Shown piece after piece: positions 5,963 through 6,191 of a stretch of DNA of 6,191 nt; the first letter of the stretch is position 1; each line of letters opens with the position of its first letter. Position numbers and translations under genes: made by a program. Location: NCBI GenBank assembly GCA_021731215.1, contig JAKFXU010000470.1:1-6191 (forward strand), in the 5' to 3' direction. The DNA comes from Rhodoferax sp. GTDB lineage: Bacteria; Pseudomonadota; Gammaproteobacteria; Burkholderiales; Burkholderiaceae_C. Below the pieces are notes generated by a model, which saw only the letters and a list, made by a program, of their open reading frames with translations, was not told the DNA's origin and ran no database searches.

Positions 5963-5973
5963 CGCATTATGCG
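5963..5973. promoter_or_regulatory. Palindrome overlapping a possible -10 of the glutaredoxin-like gene
   Basis: CGCAT-T-ATGCG is a perfect 5-bp-arm palindrome. On the minus strand it contains CATAAT (5971-5966), a 5-of-6 match to the sigma-70 -10. The predicted start would be near 5959, giving a leader of about 23 bases that carries the AGGAG ribosome-binding site. No good -35 is visible, so the promoter would be weak or activator-dependent. Confidence 0.35.
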
Positions 5974-6052
5974 GTGTCCCGCTGCGGTGCAGTCCCGGCA
6001 CACCCCGGCCGTGACGCCCGACACGGAGCAAGCACAGACCCAGGTGCAAGCA

Positions 6053-6148
6053 CTAAACTGACCCCCACGCTTGTCACTTCGTGTACTGTGCTACCCCCCG
6101 AGGGGGCTTGCCTTGCTTGGGGCGGCCCGGCGCGGCGGCTAAACTGAC
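6053..6148. repeat. 10-bp direct repeats flanking repeat copy B
   Basis: CTAAACTGAC occurs at 6053-6062 and again at 6139-6148, bracketing the 76 bp at 6063-6138 that hold repeat copy B. Exact direct repeats directly flanking an element look like a target-site duplication left by insertion. Alternatively the decamer is part of a longer repeat consensus. Copy A shows no such flanks. Confidence 0.6.
6062..6132 (-). repeat. Dispersed palindromic repeat, copy B
   Basis: This is the reverse complement of copy A (2668-2738), 71 bp with no gaps. It keeps the CCCCCCGAGGGGG hairpin, the CACTTCGTGT block and the CTTGGGGCGGCCCGGCG end. Most differences fall in the 9 bases next to the central palindrome. 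Here it is intergenic, between the glutaredoxin-like gene and a possible gene at the right edge. Confidence 0.8.
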
Positions 6149-6155
6149 AACCCTC

Positions 6156-6191
6156 ATGCACACTCCCTCGCACCCAGCCCCCTCTCCCGAC
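6156..6191 (+). CDS. Possible start of a gene cut by the window edge
   Basis: An ATG at 6156 opens 12 codons without a stop (MHTPSHPAPSPD) to the end of the window. The peptide is Pro/Ser/His-rich and low in complexity, as is common for unconserved protein N-termini in this kind of genome. No Shine-Dalgarno sequence is visible upstream. The product cannot be identified, and the call rests only on the open frame and position. Confidence 0.3.
   Translation, partial: MHTPSHPAPSPD

Noticed and set aside
5436..6014. Plus-strand open frame running from the Spy-like gene across the glutaredoxin-like gene
   Set aside because: It crosses the GC hairpin, lacks a ribosome-binding site, and overlaps the well-supported minus-strand gene.
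5967..6173. Minus-strand open frame of 68 codons across repeat copy B
   Set aside because: It consists largely of the repeat read through in one frame plus low-complexity sequence; no ribosome-binding site or domain.

Overview
The window is GC-rich DNA whose gene content, codon use and a characteristic C5-TCG-G6 short repeat point to a betaproteobacterium of the order Burkholderiales, most likely family Comamonadaceae (Rhodoferax/Polaromonas/Acidovorax-like). This is inferred from general familiarity; no search was run. No tRNA, rRNA, CRISPR array or transposase gene was seen.

Layout. (1) Positions 1-1860, minus strand: the first 620 codons of a copper-exporting P1B-type ATPase (copA), running off the left edge. 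(2) Positions 1861-2039: a divergent control region with two CueR-type operator/promoters, one facing copA and one facing a small copper chaperone gene. (3) Positions 2040-2749, plus strand: the copper chaperone (copZ-like) and a CueR-type MerR regulator, overlapping at an ATGA. The regulator's C-terminal tail is encoded by a dispersed repeat. (4) Positions 2803-3792, plus strand: a cysteine-containing Crp/Fnr-family regulator and a small DUF2892 membrane protein, with a perfect CRP-like palindrome between them. (5) Positions 3857-4768, minus strand: rdgC, probably with a GTG start. (6) Positions 4769-4951: divergent intergenic region with a perfect 11-bp inverted repeat. (7) Positions 4952-5524, plus strand: a secreted, Met-rich Spy/CpxP-like (LTXXQ) protein, followed by a strong GC hairpin. 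(8) Positions 5571-5936, minus strand: a glutaredoxin-fold protein lacking the CxxC cysteines. (9) Positions 5937-6191: a second copy of the repeat, bracketed by 10-bp direct repeats, then the possible start of another gene.

How it works together. copA, copZ and cueR form a compact copper-homeostasis module. CueR senses cytoplasmic Cu(I) and would activate both divergent promoters, CopZ would carry Cu(I), and CopA would export it. The copA promoter geometry places the predicted transcript start at or next to the ATG, suggesting a leaderless mRNA. The Crp/Fnr-DUF2892 pair looks like a separate regulator-target unit, because the operator matches both the regulator's recognition helix and class II promoter spacing. 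The Spy-like protein could be a periplasmic stress or metal-related partner, but nothing in the sequence ties it directly to CueR.
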